A stretch of DNA of 64,000 nucleotides from Agrostemma githago (lineage: Eukaryota; Streptophyta; Magnoliopsida; Caryophyllales; Caryophyllaceae). A program made the position numbers and the translations under genes. Below the pieces are notes generated by a model. That model saw only the letters and a program-made list of their open reading frames with translations. It was not told the origin of the DNA and did not search any database. The DNA is taken from positions 37,147,577 through 37,211,576 of the forward strand of contig OY288254.1 of NCBI GenBank assembly GCA_958450325.1, read 5' to 3'. Below, piece after piece: positions 44,263 to 56,030 of this stretch (within the stretch, counting starts at the first letter, position 1; every line of letters begins with the position of its first letter).

Positions 44263-44978
44263 ACGATCAACTTGGCGGCAATCTGTACTCCTGCTGACTA
44301 CAATACACGTCCCCTAGTCACATTCTACAGCAACTTCATCGACACCCTTCCAGTGGTATGAACTTTCGAGAATGTGACTATAATACATAGAAGTAATAAT
44401 CTCTTCTGATCATACACAAACTAAATGCAATCTTCTGTTTCTTGTGGGTTAACTTTTGAAATTGTGTTAATTTTGTTGTAGAGGAGGTATCTATTTGCAT
44501 GCTCTGACATTCCTGCTGGCGAAAATTATATGCTTAAGGTCAATTATCCTTTCAAGGTATGGGTCGTCTGTATCGCCAAATTTGGAGTATTACTTTGTAT
44601 AAATATGAATGAAATATCTGTGGTTTAAGCTGTTCGTCGGCTAATGTCTTCTGCAAGACCCTCCTCTCCCTTCAGACCATAAAGGGAACGACTACTGTGT
44701 TGTTCTAGGTACTCACACAAGGCAAGTAGGCAACCTCACCTGACAATTTTTTACATTTATGGGTGGTGTCTAGTGTCTAGTTGAAATATAACTTTTTCGT
44801 ACAGAATAAAGAATACTATTTACTTCAGGCTTGGAAACTCTTTGATGTTGTTAACCCTGTTTGATTGACAGGAGATAGTTCGGAGAAAGGTTAAGAGGAA
44901 CATCATGAATAGTGGTATCTTGATTCTAGCCGCTTTATTAGCATGTTTATTAGGTTTCATGATTGGGTATCCAATTTA
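44263..44978 (+). pseudogene. Possible captured exons ending in a transmembrane tail
   Basis: Three stretches bounded by good splice signals read openly: 44263-44355 (INLAAICTPADYNTRPLV), 44482-44556 (RRYLFACSDIPAGENYML), and 44872-44978 (EIVRRKVKRNIMNSG followed by about 20 hydrophobic residues ending GFMIGYPI and a stop). Introns begin GTATG and end TAG or CAG. The last exon looks like a C-terminal membrane anchor preceded by basic residues. I do not recognise the protein. It lies inside the CACTA-like element, which would fit gene capture. No start was identified, so it is a fragment or an unrecognised small gene. Confidence 0.4.
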
Positions 44979-45079
44979 AACGTATGTTAAGTATCTCTAT
45001 AGTGTGGAAGGAAGAGAGATAATGGCTTGTGGCTGTAATTAATGTGCAAGTGGTGCGCCTATTTCATTTTTTTTGTAAT

Positions 45080-45426
45080 TTAGCAGTTCAATAGACATAG
45101 GGCGTACAAAGTGGTTCATGTCTATACTATGACAATGAACATAGGGCAAACAAATAACCCATGTCTATATTTAGAAATAAACATAGGGCGACCAAAAAAC
45201 CCATGTCTAAAATTTTTATAGACATGGGTTAAAGCTGAAAACCTATGTCTAATATAAAAAAAATGTAGGGTTATTAGAAAACCTAGGTCTATGTTTTAGA
45301 TAAACATAGGTCGTACGACCTATGTCTAAGTATTTGACAATAGATGTCACTCAACTTAACATGGGTCGCAAAACACATGTCTATTAGTGAAAATGACCCG
45401 TGTCTATTTGAAGTTTTATAGTAGTG
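45080..45426. repeat. Subterminal repeats of the CACTA-like element
   Basis: Variants of GACATGGGTT and CCTATGTCTA recur about every 30-45 bp in both orientations up to the terminus. Confidence 0.75.
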
Positions 45427-46800
45427 TGAATTGAATTGTATTGAATTGACTTGAGCGCGACGAGGCTAGTCTAATTGATTTGGTTTGGAGTGCGACGGGA
45501 CTCCTTTCGAATTGAATTGCCTTTAGAATGCTTTGGGATTCGTTAGCCTCGCGGGTTTAGAATTTGTTTTTCAAATGCCTCGGGATTCAATTGAGTTTGT
45601 TTTGTTCAAATATCATGCTTGGACAGTCACGTGCTTCGGTACGAGTGGTTTCATTAGCTAGAGGTTTTCATGTTTTTTCCGCTGGGGGGTTGATTTCGAT
45701 TAGAGGAGGTTTTGAGACTTGCTTTATCGGTTGGGGTAGTAAACTGTCCTATTCTTGCTTATCTTGTTTAGTATAGGAGGGTGCGTCTTGCAGCTATTGG
45801 CTACCATGTTCAATTTGTTTCTGTCTTTGCTTTGGGCTGAATAGTCAGGCGCTGGTCCTGAGGCGCCTTAATTCTCAGTCGCCTAGCCCCCAGCAGCCCA
45901 ATATAAGAATATACGCTTGACTTGATGCCTCTGGGATTTTGAGGGTCAGGTTTGTTTATAGTCAGCGAAGGAAAGGGGCGACTTCATTTGTTTCAAAAAT
46001 GAAACGCGCGACACCCTTTGCCTTAAACCCGCATTCTCGACTTTGTTCAACCAATTTCCGTCTCAATTTTCATCATATTCAATCATGTCGACCTCAGGTA
46101 AGTGTTCCTTACTCACCTATTGTCGATTTGTGCTTAATTAGATTGATTGTGGGTCTATTTTGGTTAAGCCCTAGAAATCAATTTGGGCATCTTGTTTTTG
46201 GTAGGGTTCGATGTTCACCCTTGGTCCCATTGTTAAATTACGGTAGAACAAAGCTCGATAGGGTAGTTATTAGCTTTATATGAAGCTTAGAGGTGCTTTA
46301 ATGGCTTCCTATGGGTGAAAATTGGAATGCTAGGGTATAGGGATTATTTTCCTAGTTATTCCCGTACTTGACCTTTGTAATTTCGGTTGACTAGTGCTTG
46401 TGATGTTATGGGTGACCTCCATGTCGACTTTTGTGAGTCTGAATGTACTAGGTCATTTTGTGAGGGTTTGTGTGGCTTACGACGGACCAAATGATACTGT
46501 AACGATGCCGGATTTTCCCGAAACCATTTTTATTGCGAGCGGGGTCAAAAAGAGTGCTAGTGGGTCTTTTGGAATTTTGATATCTTTATCCAAAATTTTG
46601 AACTTCTTTTGACCTGTTTGGGCTGCTTTGACTTGACACGGGGCGTATTTTTTGTTTTGTTTTGCAGCTAGAGATGACACTAAGCGTACCGAGGGAGCTC
46701 CTCCGGTTGGCACTAGTGGTGAGGCCGCCGGGTCGTGCTCGCTGGCACTAATCGATGTGGGATGTTTAGAGTGTATTTGCATGGGTTTATACTCTAGTTA
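45427..46800 (+). other. Unclassified interval with a promoter-like block
   Basis: Words AGGCGC at 45847 and 45861 and AGTCGC at 45877 precede a TATA-like AATATAAGAATATAC at 45900. This mirrors the LTR promoter layout elsewhere in the window, so it may be a U3 fragment on plus. The frames at 45939-46283 and 46394-46612 show no recognisable domain. I assign no gene. Confidence 0.35.
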
Positions 46801-48925
46801 AGAATTAAGGCGAAGTGAACAGGTGTGACCCCTTGAAAGTAGCAATTACCGAGATACCGCGTTTAGGTCAAGGCAACCGGTTTGTATGGTTTTGGAATAT
46901 GGAGGTGGGTAGTAAGTGGTTTCGATGGATCAAAATATGGAGCTGATTTTTGTAGAGTTAAGGCTATGAGGTTATGGTTTTGTAATGTGGTCGGAAAGGG
47001 GAAGTTGAGTAAAAATTACACAAACTTCAATCGGGTGGGATATAAGTTACGTGGGATCTGATTTCCATATCTATCTCTAATGGTTGAAATTATCCTACTA
47101 AGCTTGAATCCCCAAAATTTTGGACTGTCTCCTAACAAGTGTCTCGAGAAGGTCTTAAAGGTTGTAATGTAGGAAGGCAAAAATTTGGTGCTAGGTGACC
47201 ACTCCGTTTGTTTATTCCCTTTTTGTTCGGATTTGTATTGGGTGTTTGAAATATGATTTTGACCACTGAAGTTGGTCTTGATCGCTTTGTATCATTGAAT
47301 ACGGCCGATTTGGTTTGGCCTTGGTTTTTTCTTTTGGCTCCTTTTGGCCATTTCAGACTTTTTTTTGTCAGACTAGCACCTATGGTAGGAATTGGTCGGA
47401 CTTTATTTGAGGGATGTTTATTGTGGGAAATGGGTTTGACTTCCGTCTTTGATCACAAGCTAAAAGACTATCTAGATTCATCATAGGATTCAGTAATGTT
47501 TGTTCTAAGGGACATCTATGTGGCTTTCTATACCAGACATGGAATACGTAAAAGATAACACGGGATCTCGATTCTTGTAATTCCTCGTTGTTTTGAGGAG
47601 TCGATAATTGCATGGCATGTGGTTTAAGTGTGGCGAGTCATAAGCGAGTGTATTTGTATTTTTTTGTTCAAATCAAGCATTTGTCGAGGTGCATAATGGA
47701 AAAATAAAATTGCATTTATTGATGGACTCCTATGGGAGTAATGTTTAGATAGGACTAGAGGTCGGGACACCCCCTGGACCTTGGACTCGAAACATAATAA
47801 TGGTGTTAAAAGAAAATAATAATACTATGACTCGACCCTACTAAGACTCGGACTTTGACTGGGACCATTGGTCTTCTTCCTTGTTTTAGACCTTTGGGTG
47901 TCCTTTCGGGGATGTAATCCTCAAAGGAACTCTATGCCTGAGTCTGCTAATGAATCGATGGATGGTTTGAGACAGCTTGTGAAAACTGTCGAAGTTATCA
48001 TCTCTCCCTCTGCATTTTTGATGGTAAATTGTGCTTCTTGGTGCTTCGAGGGGGTAAACGTTCCCTTCTAGATCAAGTCTTGGACTGCGTACTTTAGCCT
48101 AAAGCAGGTTTCGGTATCACGCCTATTACCCTAATGAAATACGCAATAAGCATTAGGACTCAATTTTTTTCCTTCGTCTGTCGACTGGTGGGGCCGGAGT
48201 TGAACCTATGGGAAAAATGAGCCCTTGGTCAACCAAAAGCTCAAGGGTCTCAGTATAAGACGAGTTGATTTCGGTGAATTTTTTCTGCGCTTATTTTTTT
48301 TTGTTGGGTATGGCGTTAAAAGGTTTTGAGATTCTTTCTGTGTCGACCTTGAGAAAGTTTGGTTGTGCGGGTTATTTGGGTGACTCACTTGGAGTGAGTC
48401 CTCCAATGTTATAACTGCCCGAAGAAGTGTTTGTTTCGCTTCTCGCGTCTTGACTTTAAAGTGATTCGAGACGACGTTTGACATTTTTGAGGGAAAAAGT
48501 TAGGTTGCGAACCAATCTAGTCAAGGCACGGGTGTCATTTTGGATGTTGTCATCGTTGCTTTAACCCATAGACATGATGTTGAGTAACTCTACATGATAT
48601 GACAGGAAGTGAGAAAAGATACCCATCGGACAACGCTTAAAGAGACTCGGGAGTGACTCGAGGAATTCTCGTAGGTGAGCGACACGGAAATAAGACCCTT
48701 GATTTGCGTGTGTTTGTGGTTCATCAAATTTTCGGGACTCATGTGCTTTTAGATGTTCGGTTTATTTGGCGACACACTTAATGGACTTGGATCTCTAAAG
48801 CTAGATGATTTGTAAGCAAATCTCGGGATGAGATTAATAGAGGACTCTCGATATGAGATGACCCAAAATATAAAACCTCAGACAGAGGTGACTTTAGTTA
48901 TTAGCACATACAGTTAAGCACTTGG
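46801..48925 (-). mobile_element. Internal part of Tat element E, left of the solo LTR
   Basis: The stretch 46900-47600 is collinear with element A (6170-7100). It is non-coding spacer followed by a gag remnant and leader. Pol is absent, as in element A. Confidence 0.6.
47868..48260 (-). pseudogene. gag: gag knuckle-region remnant of element E
   Basis: The minus strand encodes a decayed knuckle region (ETCFRLKYAVQDLI, then a stop, KGTFTPSKH) matching the TEKCWKLKHLIQNLIE region of element C. The first metal ligands are altered or shifted by stops. The capsid half is not seen. Confidence 0.6.
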
Positions 48926-49300
48926 TGTAGACACATGCATTTGGCTGCTAAGTGTCTATAGCAGTTTCCAACAGACACCCGATGATGATCGGACGCAAAC
49001 GTGCTTTAACGCGCTCGGATATGGGCTTAAAATCGTTAGTATTTGGCTTAGGCTTTTTACGGAGTACAAATATCACAAAACTAACCTCAAATTCAAACCC
49101 AGTGGGTCGTTTCCAATCAAATAAGACTAATTCGGGTCAAAATTGTCACAGGAAATAAAACTGTCTTTTGGCTACCGGGTCAAAACCCGGTTAAAGGCAA
49201 AACCAACACAAAAATATCAGCTGCGTCGCTTCTCAAGCTACTAAACCTCTTCAATTAGAGATAAAACTTTATCCCTAAACCCTATCCTTCGGTTTAACCC

Positions 49301-49407
49301 ACTCGATCGAGTGGATTCAGGCCCACTCGGTCGAGTACGCTTGCAAACCGGACGAACCGGTGTCATACCGGGCACTCGATAGAGGGCACCTACACCACTC
49401 GATCGAG
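49301..49407. promoter_or_regulatory. Four-palindrome array in U3 of the solo LTR
   Basis: Cores centre at 49306.5, 49330.5, 49379.5 and 49402.5, giving spacings of 24, 49 and 23 bp, nearly identical to LTR-2. The first and fourth are perfect CACTCGATCGAGTGG-type; the second and third carry one change. Confidence 0.9.
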
Positions 49408-49445
49408 TGGTCCCTTTTTGCTCTAAACCGGGTATTTTTCTTATA

Positions 49446-50006
49446 GGGTTTTTCTACATGATACCCCTGAACTTTTCACTTTTCTACCTGGTACCCCTAC
49501 CATTTTTACGTGTCTACATGGTACCCTTGTACTTTATTATAAACATCGCTGGTACCCCTAAACTTTATTATTACCTTATTGGTACCCCTAAACTTTTTTT
49601 CCCGTCAAACTTTGGCACTAAACTACCTTTTTTTGTTCAAGATTAAAACGTAAACGTCATTTAACATGCCTAATTAACCTAAAATTGAACCTAAACTAAC
49701 ATTCTCATATGTTTTCGCAGTTATGCACCAAATCTAAAATGAGTATATTTTTGGTGTTATATTGCCAAATCAAATGATAACACCTTAATTTAAGCTCAAT
49801 TACTTGTTAATTATTTAAGTTAAATGGTATTGAAGTCTTTATTTAAGCCACAAACATAATTTAACGACAGAACATGATGAAAAAAATCTTTAAGGGGCAC
49901 CAATTAAATTAATAGTAAAGTTCAAGGGTACCATGTATACACGTAGAAAGAGTAGGGGTATCACGTAGAAAAGTGAAAAGTTCAGGGGCGTCACGTAGAA
50001 AAACCC
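49446..50006. mobile_element. Mutator-type MITE
   Basis: This 561-bp non-coding insert has terminal inverted repeats of about 54 bp (both ends start GGGTTTTTCTACATG or GGGTTTTTCTACGTG, with TGAACTTTTCACTTTTC inside). It is flanked by an exact 9-bp duplication TTTCTTATA (49437-49445 and 50007-50015). A 9-bp duplication indicates a Mutator-like transposase. Frames over it are translations of the inverted repeats, not genes. Confidence 0.92.
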
Positions 50007-50011
50007 TTTCT

Positions 50012-50019
50012 TATAAATA
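50012..50019 (+). promoter_or_regulatory. TATA box of the solo LTR
   Basis: TATAAATA overlaps the right copy of the MITE target duplication. Before the MITE arrived, it lay about 40 bp after the palindrome array. Confidence 0.75.
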
Positions 50020-51047
50020 CCCCACCCCTTCAACACATTTAACAACCTTTTCAACCCCACAACTTTTACACTACACAACTTTTTCTCTTCCACCTTAAAT
50101 CCTCCATACTTACACACCATAACTCACCTATATCATCTCGGCGCTCCCGTGCCTAAGCCACAACTAGACGAGCCCTATTCCAAGAAGACAAAGCATGTAG
50201 GTTGAGGGTGCAAAATTCAATCCCGATTTCTTCCTTTTCTTCCTTCTCTTCTCTCGTCTTTTCTGTCCGCGTCTTCGTCTTTTTTTTGTCGCTCTTTTTT
50301 AATTTCTTTTCTTCTTTCGTTCCTAATATCGCTAATATTACTATTTAACATCGTTATTAGTTAGCATCACGCATACATCAATTTGTAAAACAATCTCGAA
50401 TCGAATACGTTTAAAGACGAATCTCGCATAAGACCCTTCTAATCCCTTACGAGTTGTAATAGTTGTGGTGTCCTCTCGAGGAGCACCGCCCTAAACACTG
50501 AAGGGCGTGATGGGATCGCGAATATTCCTCATTAAACATATTCGATTCCTCTTTTTAAAAGGTTAGAACGAAACCTGTTGATGCAAATCGAACATCACAT
50601 AATTCCCAAGAATTAAGAACGATGTCGTGACGCGGAGGGAAACGACTTTCGCTCTAATCAAACAAATAAAAACGTTTATTCTAAAGATGCGATACCGACT
50701 CCGTATTCGAATATCATGTCTAAAAGAATTAATCGATACATCGTACTAGCACGAGCCTGTTGACGCCGAATCAATTGTCACATGGTCCGAAAGGATTGAT
50801 TACGATATTATGACGCCGAGGGGATCAATTTCGTCTTAATTCCGCTCAAAACGATTTCGTAACATTTTTTATGAAATTCCTGATATCGATCTCGTAATAA
50901 TAAGCATACATATTGCGAATATAGAAAATTGAGTCGAGTATAAATTACATCTATATTTCTACATGACTCGATAAATTATCAATTTAAAACTAAAATCAAT
51001 TTCAAAATCTACGTCTTTTCGAAACGAACAGCAGTCCGTACAGGAGG

Positions 51048-51155
51048 CACTCGATCGAGTGCCATAGCCCACTCGATCGAGTGGCACCCCAAAAAAACCG
51101 GCAGAAGGTCCGTAGCAGGACCACTCGATCGAGTCTAGTCTGTGACTCGATCGAG
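51048..51155. promoter_or_regulatory. Downstream four-palindrome array of the solo LTR
   Basis: Cores TCGATCGA centre at 51054.5, 51076.5, 51128.5 and 51150.5, giving spacings of 22, 52 and 22 bp. All four cores are perfect. Confidence 0.92.
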
Positions 51156-51955
51156 TGACCCCTTTACGCAAAGTACACAAGTTCCCTACATCGTATAAGC
51201 ATCATCAAATATTTTTTTACGACTTTTAGTCGTCGCGTGCCAAGACTATCACGTGCCTATATTTTCAAAATCATGCATCGCATTATCTGTTATAATCCGT
51301 TATTATCATCGTTACTATTTCAATTATTTCGATTTTCGCGTTTGTTGTATTGTAATTCCGGGTTGTATTCCGCCCGTGTATTTGTAATCTACTTTTGCGC
51401 CTTTATTTTCATTGTTTGTTTTATTGTACAATAACGAACCCCGCATGCTAAAATAACTTCGACGTTAGTTTAGCTGCATTAAACGACGTAGTTGAACACT
51501 ATTTGCATAACATTCAACCGAATTACTAGCGCGCGTATTTTAAAATCAAACGATATCTTAGTAGAGGCCGCTAAAGTGCGGGCGGGGGTGGGTGTCCTTT
51601 GTGGGCTTCCCAACACGTACCTTCACCCCTTACTCAGAACCTCGGTTTCCGGATGTCCGAAACCGTTGGCGCACAAGAGTCATTCGATATACGATACCCA
51701 ATAATGTCGGCATCAGTATCGTAATGCAAAGGGACGAACCCCACAAGCTCTAGTATCGAAGTGGGCCGTACTTCGTGCATGGTCCACCCAAAATATAGAG
51801 TGGGTTCGAATGGGTCCGAACTCCCACAAAGTTCGGTGGGGACTTCTAATTCGATTTAAATTTCAACCCGAGAACCATCTCACATGAGATTCATTCGTCT
51901 ACCCAAACCCGCGCGTGGCCGCGTTGGGGTGGACCTATGTTATGTTCACACTTGG

Positions 51956-53314
51956 TTGTATGACGTAAGAAATTAATTGTGATCCCGGCTCCGAATCAAA
52001 GGATTTCGAAGTTCTTGAAAATAGAAGGATTTTGAAGTCGGGTTGTTAGAAGTTTTAAATTGACGTTGCGATGGTTAGGTGATACCATTTTCGTTATGTC
52101 CGATGGTGTTCTCGTGTAGGTGTTTGAAAAGTGGCGGCATGTAGAACGTCGGTGTAGAAGAGCCGGCTTTATGAAAGTCGTCAGGTTGTGTGGTTACCGA
52201 GACTTCTATTGGTTAGAAATTCGACGTTCACGGTGTGGAAAGTATTTTTAGGAAAATATGATGGCCATTATGACGACGCTAAAATGAGAAATTGAATTTG
52301 TCGAGTAACTAGGCTCTCATTAATCGGGATCTAGGCTATAGTGGTGGGGTTTTGAAAAGGTCTTGTAACCGTGTTTGATACCGTGGTTCCATTAATTGGA
52401 CTTTCGGTGATAGTAACTGTATGTGTAAAAATGTTTTGTGGATGTAACCGTGTTTGATTTCATTGGTCGAAAGTTTGGTGATAACAGCGGTATGTATAAA
52501 AACGCTTCGTGGATGAAACCGTGTTAGATACCTTGATTTCATTTATTGAAATTTTTGTGATGGTGAAGGTATGTGTAAAAGTGTTTTAAAATGGGTAAAT
52601 GTAACCATGTTGGGTTGGGTGGCTAGACCCCCCATTGAACGGGATTTCGGCTATAGACCCCTAGACCCCATTGAAAAGGGTATGGTAATGCTTGAAAATG
52701 GTGAGTTTTGATTTGCCCAGCGTAACGAAAATAGGTTTTCAAAATAGTGGGTGTGAGTTTGGCCAGAGTGATGGCGCAAAAATGGTTTTGAAAATAGTGA
52801 GTGTGAATTTGGCCAGAGTAACGGCGCGAAAACAGTTTCTAAAAAATGTCTTTTCGAAAACGGATTTTGGGTGTAGTTGAATATGTTGTCGTAGTTTAAT
52901 CCAGAATTTAATACTTTATTCAGGTTGTCACAAAAACCTACACATAACTAAACAAGTATACACTCATGGAGGATGTAGACACGGGTAGGCTAGGGTAGGC
53001 TACCATCCACAAAAAGTCCTCGCTTCGGCCGGGACGTGTCACCCTAAGGGAGGATGAGCGTTGCTCTGTTCCACTTGGAGCTTATCGCTTGGCATATTCA
53101 CGGAATGCGTGACTATCTTGGACGGCCGGAACGTCAATCAGGGATCTCCTCACGGGTCCGGTCCGAAAACCTTACCGTAAGAAGCTCGATTGTTACTAAA
53201 TTGGTTAGGGTATGTTTTTTAGGGCCAAAACCCTGTAGTGACCACAAAAGGAACTGGGAAAGGGGATTCACCAACCTAGTTCGAATTACACCACCGCAGG
53301 AAATTTGTTTCCAT
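51956..53314 (-). mobile_element. 5' leader of element E
   Basis: Homologous to the leader of element D. Two near-repeats of about 65 bp at 52680-52850 (GTGTGAGTTTGGCCAGAGTG and GTGTGAATTTGGCCAGAGTA) form a short tandem block. I see no gene. Confidence 0.6.
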
Positions 53315-53333
53315 TTCCCCAGCGGAGTCGCCA
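53315..53333 (-). other. Primer binding site, tRNA-Arg type (element E)
   Basis: The minus strand reads TGGCGACTCCGCTGGGGAA just inside the LTR, the expected Tat/Ogre Arg-type site. Confidence 0.85.
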
Positions 53334-53336
53334 AAC

Positions 53337-55320
53337 TGTTAACGCTGCCACAAACTATCCGCGCGCACCCGCGCGGAACTGTCATTGGGGGCCACACACA
53401 CAGCCCGTCGTCTGGGGAGCCTCGCCCCCGGGGGGCTTGTCCGAGCTCGCATTCGTGGAGAAGTGTCGGACCTCGATTTGGTTGACGATTTTAATTTTAC
53501 TAGATAGATGCGAGGGACATCTATGTTTTCGTTGAATCGATCGAGATGGGGTTGTAAATGTTTAAAAGACGATATGTTTGGTTTGACGACCTTTTTAGTG
53601 AACCGAATTAGTTGCCGATCTGTGGAGTCGCCACCCAGTAATTTTGGGAAACTTGGAAACCGTTCAAGTCAACTTTAATCCTTAGCCGGCTCAAAGATGA
53701 GTGACATGGGCACCTAAAGATAAAGACTTGTACACTTAAGCATTCCATGTCTAGAATGACTCTCGTTGCCAATGGTCTCGGACACCGAAAACCGTAGATT
53801 CTGATTAAGAGGTGAGGGTACTTATTGGGAAGCCATCGTATGATAGACATCAACACCCAATCTCGCCCGCATGTAGCGACCTCTACTAATCAATTGATGG
53901 GCTGATAAATTCGTTCCAAATTGTGGTGGAAATGCGATAACATCCGTTTTTTAACCCTATGCTTTTGCTACGTTGGTTGCTTAAGGACATGTAAGTTTTT
54001 TCGTCGATGTAAAGTTCTTTTACATTCTTTGCATGCGATTTCACGTGACAAGCAGGCCGTGAAAAGATGCACGTAGGAGAGTAGAGAGTACTATATAGTA
54101 CTCGTATTAGCAAACGCGTTTTAACGTGATAATACGGATATTAGTCGTTCTCGTGGTATACCTTACTTGGTATTCTGCTTAAGGTGCATCAGCCTGTATT
54201 ACTAAGGATGCGTCGAGCCACATGTGAGGTGTGAGCATCGAGATTAATGCGTCGACCACTGCTCGTTTTGATTAGCATTATATGTTTACGTTTGGATTTC
54301 GTGTTAAGTGATTTAGCATGCGATTATGGTCTTAAAAGCTGTAAATCATACGAAAGAGGTAAAATGCGAGATGTAAGTGAATCACATTGTATGAGGAGTT
54401 GCACCCTCAGAATTTGCACGAAACGAAGTACGATGTGTAGATGATTAAGAACGGATCTTATAACGAATACTCGGATTCGATTTAGGTGTTTTAGTACTTG
54501 AGGTTGAAGTTGTGCACGTTACGTATCTTAGACGAGTTGGTCATGACTGGGCAAACAGGAGTAAGGCGTGTACACCATTTGGAGTGCAAGTGGTGGACGC
54601 GTCGTGGAATTAGTATCCGCATAGGTCAGACTTGACGACATCAAAATGCATAATTAAAGTATGATATGTAAAGTTTGGTTTAGATGACAACCTGGTGATG
54701 ATATCGTCTTTGACGGGATGATCCTCCTAGAGTCCTGGGATGATTTCGGCAAAGCTTCTCTACTGTGGAGCAAGTCGACGGGTCAACACAGGTGCCCTTG
54801 TTCGTCCTTGCAAGTCGGAAACACGTAGGAACTCCGAAGAGTAGTGTTGATTCGTGGAATGTGAATTGAGGAGATAAAGATCGAGAAAATCGATCCTAAT
54901 GTCTTCGAGTGTGACGCTAAAGAAGAGCTGCAAGTTGTGTGGAGCTTGTAGAGGAGGAGAAAGTTATGTTGTCGATTATGAGCACATGAGGTGGGGTATT
55001 AATAGTTTTTCTCGTAGTTCAATCCGAGATCTCTGGTGGAGCACGTCCTGCGAACCAAGATTGAGGCACCAGGCTCCAGAGGACGCAATTCTCAGGCGCG
55101 TCCTTCCAAGCGCCTGAGATTTTGAAGAACCGATTTTGAAAAGTTTCTAAATCGGAGTTATACGTGATCTCATGATTGCTTGCATGTTAAGGCTTTAGGC
55201 TTTTGACCTAGCACGCAACGACGGGCTTCATGAGCGCTTCCCAAGGTTTGACTCGGCATGTCGCGTTTACTCGGGTTTGACTTAGCGTGTTTCGGGACCG
55301 ATTAGGAGCCCCGGAGTAGA
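53337..55320 (-). repeat. 5' LTR of element E (start truncated)
   Basis: Collinear with the LTR of element D in reverse orientation. A TATA-like TATTAATA lies at 55005-54998 on minus, with AGGCGC/GCGCCT words at 55063-55118 upstream of it, including the inverted pair CTCAGGCG and CGCCTGAG. The TGTAGACAC start is missing; homology fades near 55320, where the inverted-repeat arm begins. Confidence 0.7.
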
Positions 55321-55419
55321 CTCCCACGATAAGCAAATCCAAATCTAACTAGTTCCTACCCCGGATCCGCCTGTCGAGGCACGAGAGGCAAGTTGGGTCT
55401 CCAAGGCTTATTGCCTATA

Positions 55420-55560
55420 ACATCAAGGCAGGGTGCATTATACGGAAGATTGCTACCGCCTAAAGCACGAAATCCAAAATTTGATGGATGCCGGGTCATT
55501 TCCCTCCATGAAGCCACGCACCATGCGCCTCGCCCTCGAGGATACCGACGGAAATTAAAG
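55420..55560 (+). pseudogene. gag: gag knuckle-region remnant (left arm)
   Basis: CYRLKHEIQNLMDAGSFP aligns with the post-knuckle block of elements C and D. The frame ends at a TAA near 55556. The metal-binding residues before it are mostly lost. Confidence 0.6.
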
Positions 55561-56030
55561 GTCATTAAATCCATGCTAGTCACCACCAACGAGTATGCAA
55601 AAGCAAAGCCAGATGTTAGTTTAAATGTTTAAGGCAAGAGAACCCATGTCCGAGTTGAAGTCTAGCTCGTCTTAGGGTCAAGACTTAATAAAATAATAAG
55701 TATTTTCTTCTTTATGCATTGAGTCGGAGGTCTAGGGGCCTGTCCCTACCTCCCAAACTCTTACTTAAATGTACCAATAATAAAAAGAAACATGTTTTCC
55801 CCTTTTCTTACTATGCGCCTCGACAAATGCTTGATTTAAAACATACACTTCTCACTGATGACTCGATACAATGTTATTCATCGATTGCAATCAAACAAAC
55901 CTTAAGCATAAGTGCACCAACCAGTAATCCACTTTGCCTCACTACAGCTAAAATCTCAATAGCAATAATGCTAGCACAAACCCATAAACGACCCTAGCAT
56001 TCACAGAATTCGACTTAACCAATATACCCC
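55561..56030 (+). other. Non-coding spacer of the left arm
   Basis: The word CGCCTCGACAAATGCTTGAT is shared with element E (about 47670-47690, inverted). The 92-codon frame at 55719-55997 also occurs in the other arm, but it has no recognisable domain and I do not call it a gene. Confidence 0.5.

Larger units (their letters stand above)
42878..45426 (-). mobile_element. Truncated CACTA-like element with possible captured gene exons
   Basis: The right end read on minus starts CACTACTATAAAACTTC at 45426, a CACTA-type terminus. The adjacent 350 bp (45080-45426) has about nine subterminal copies of CATGTCTA or CCTATGTCTA in both orientations, as expected for En/Spm-type elements. No matching left terminus was found before the element D LTR at 42877. 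From 42878 to 44250 I see no gene. Confidence 0.65.
48926..51950 (+). mobile_element. Solo Retand-like LTR inserted in element E
   Basis: It starts TGTAGACACATGC and ends TATGTTCACA, flanked by CTTGG at 48921-48925 and 51951-51955. The leader of element E continues across when the LTR is removed (GTTAAGCAC, then CTTGG, then TTGTATGACGTA, as in element D at 39400). Length is 3025 bp, including a 561-bp MITE. It defines the true LTR ends of this family. It arose by recombination between the two LTRs of a complete insertion. Confidence 0.9.

Noticed and set aside
47253..47486. 77-codon plus frame
   Set aside because: It lies in a non-coding spacer shared with element A, where the homologous frame is not kept.
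49407..50120. Two frames with membrane-like peptides in the solo LTR
   Set aside because: They read through the two terminal inverted repeats of the MITE, which explains their mutual similarity.
55719..55997. 92-codon frame also present at 63523-63801
   Set aside because: Its conservation is explained by the inverted duplication; it has no recognisable domain and lies in spacer.
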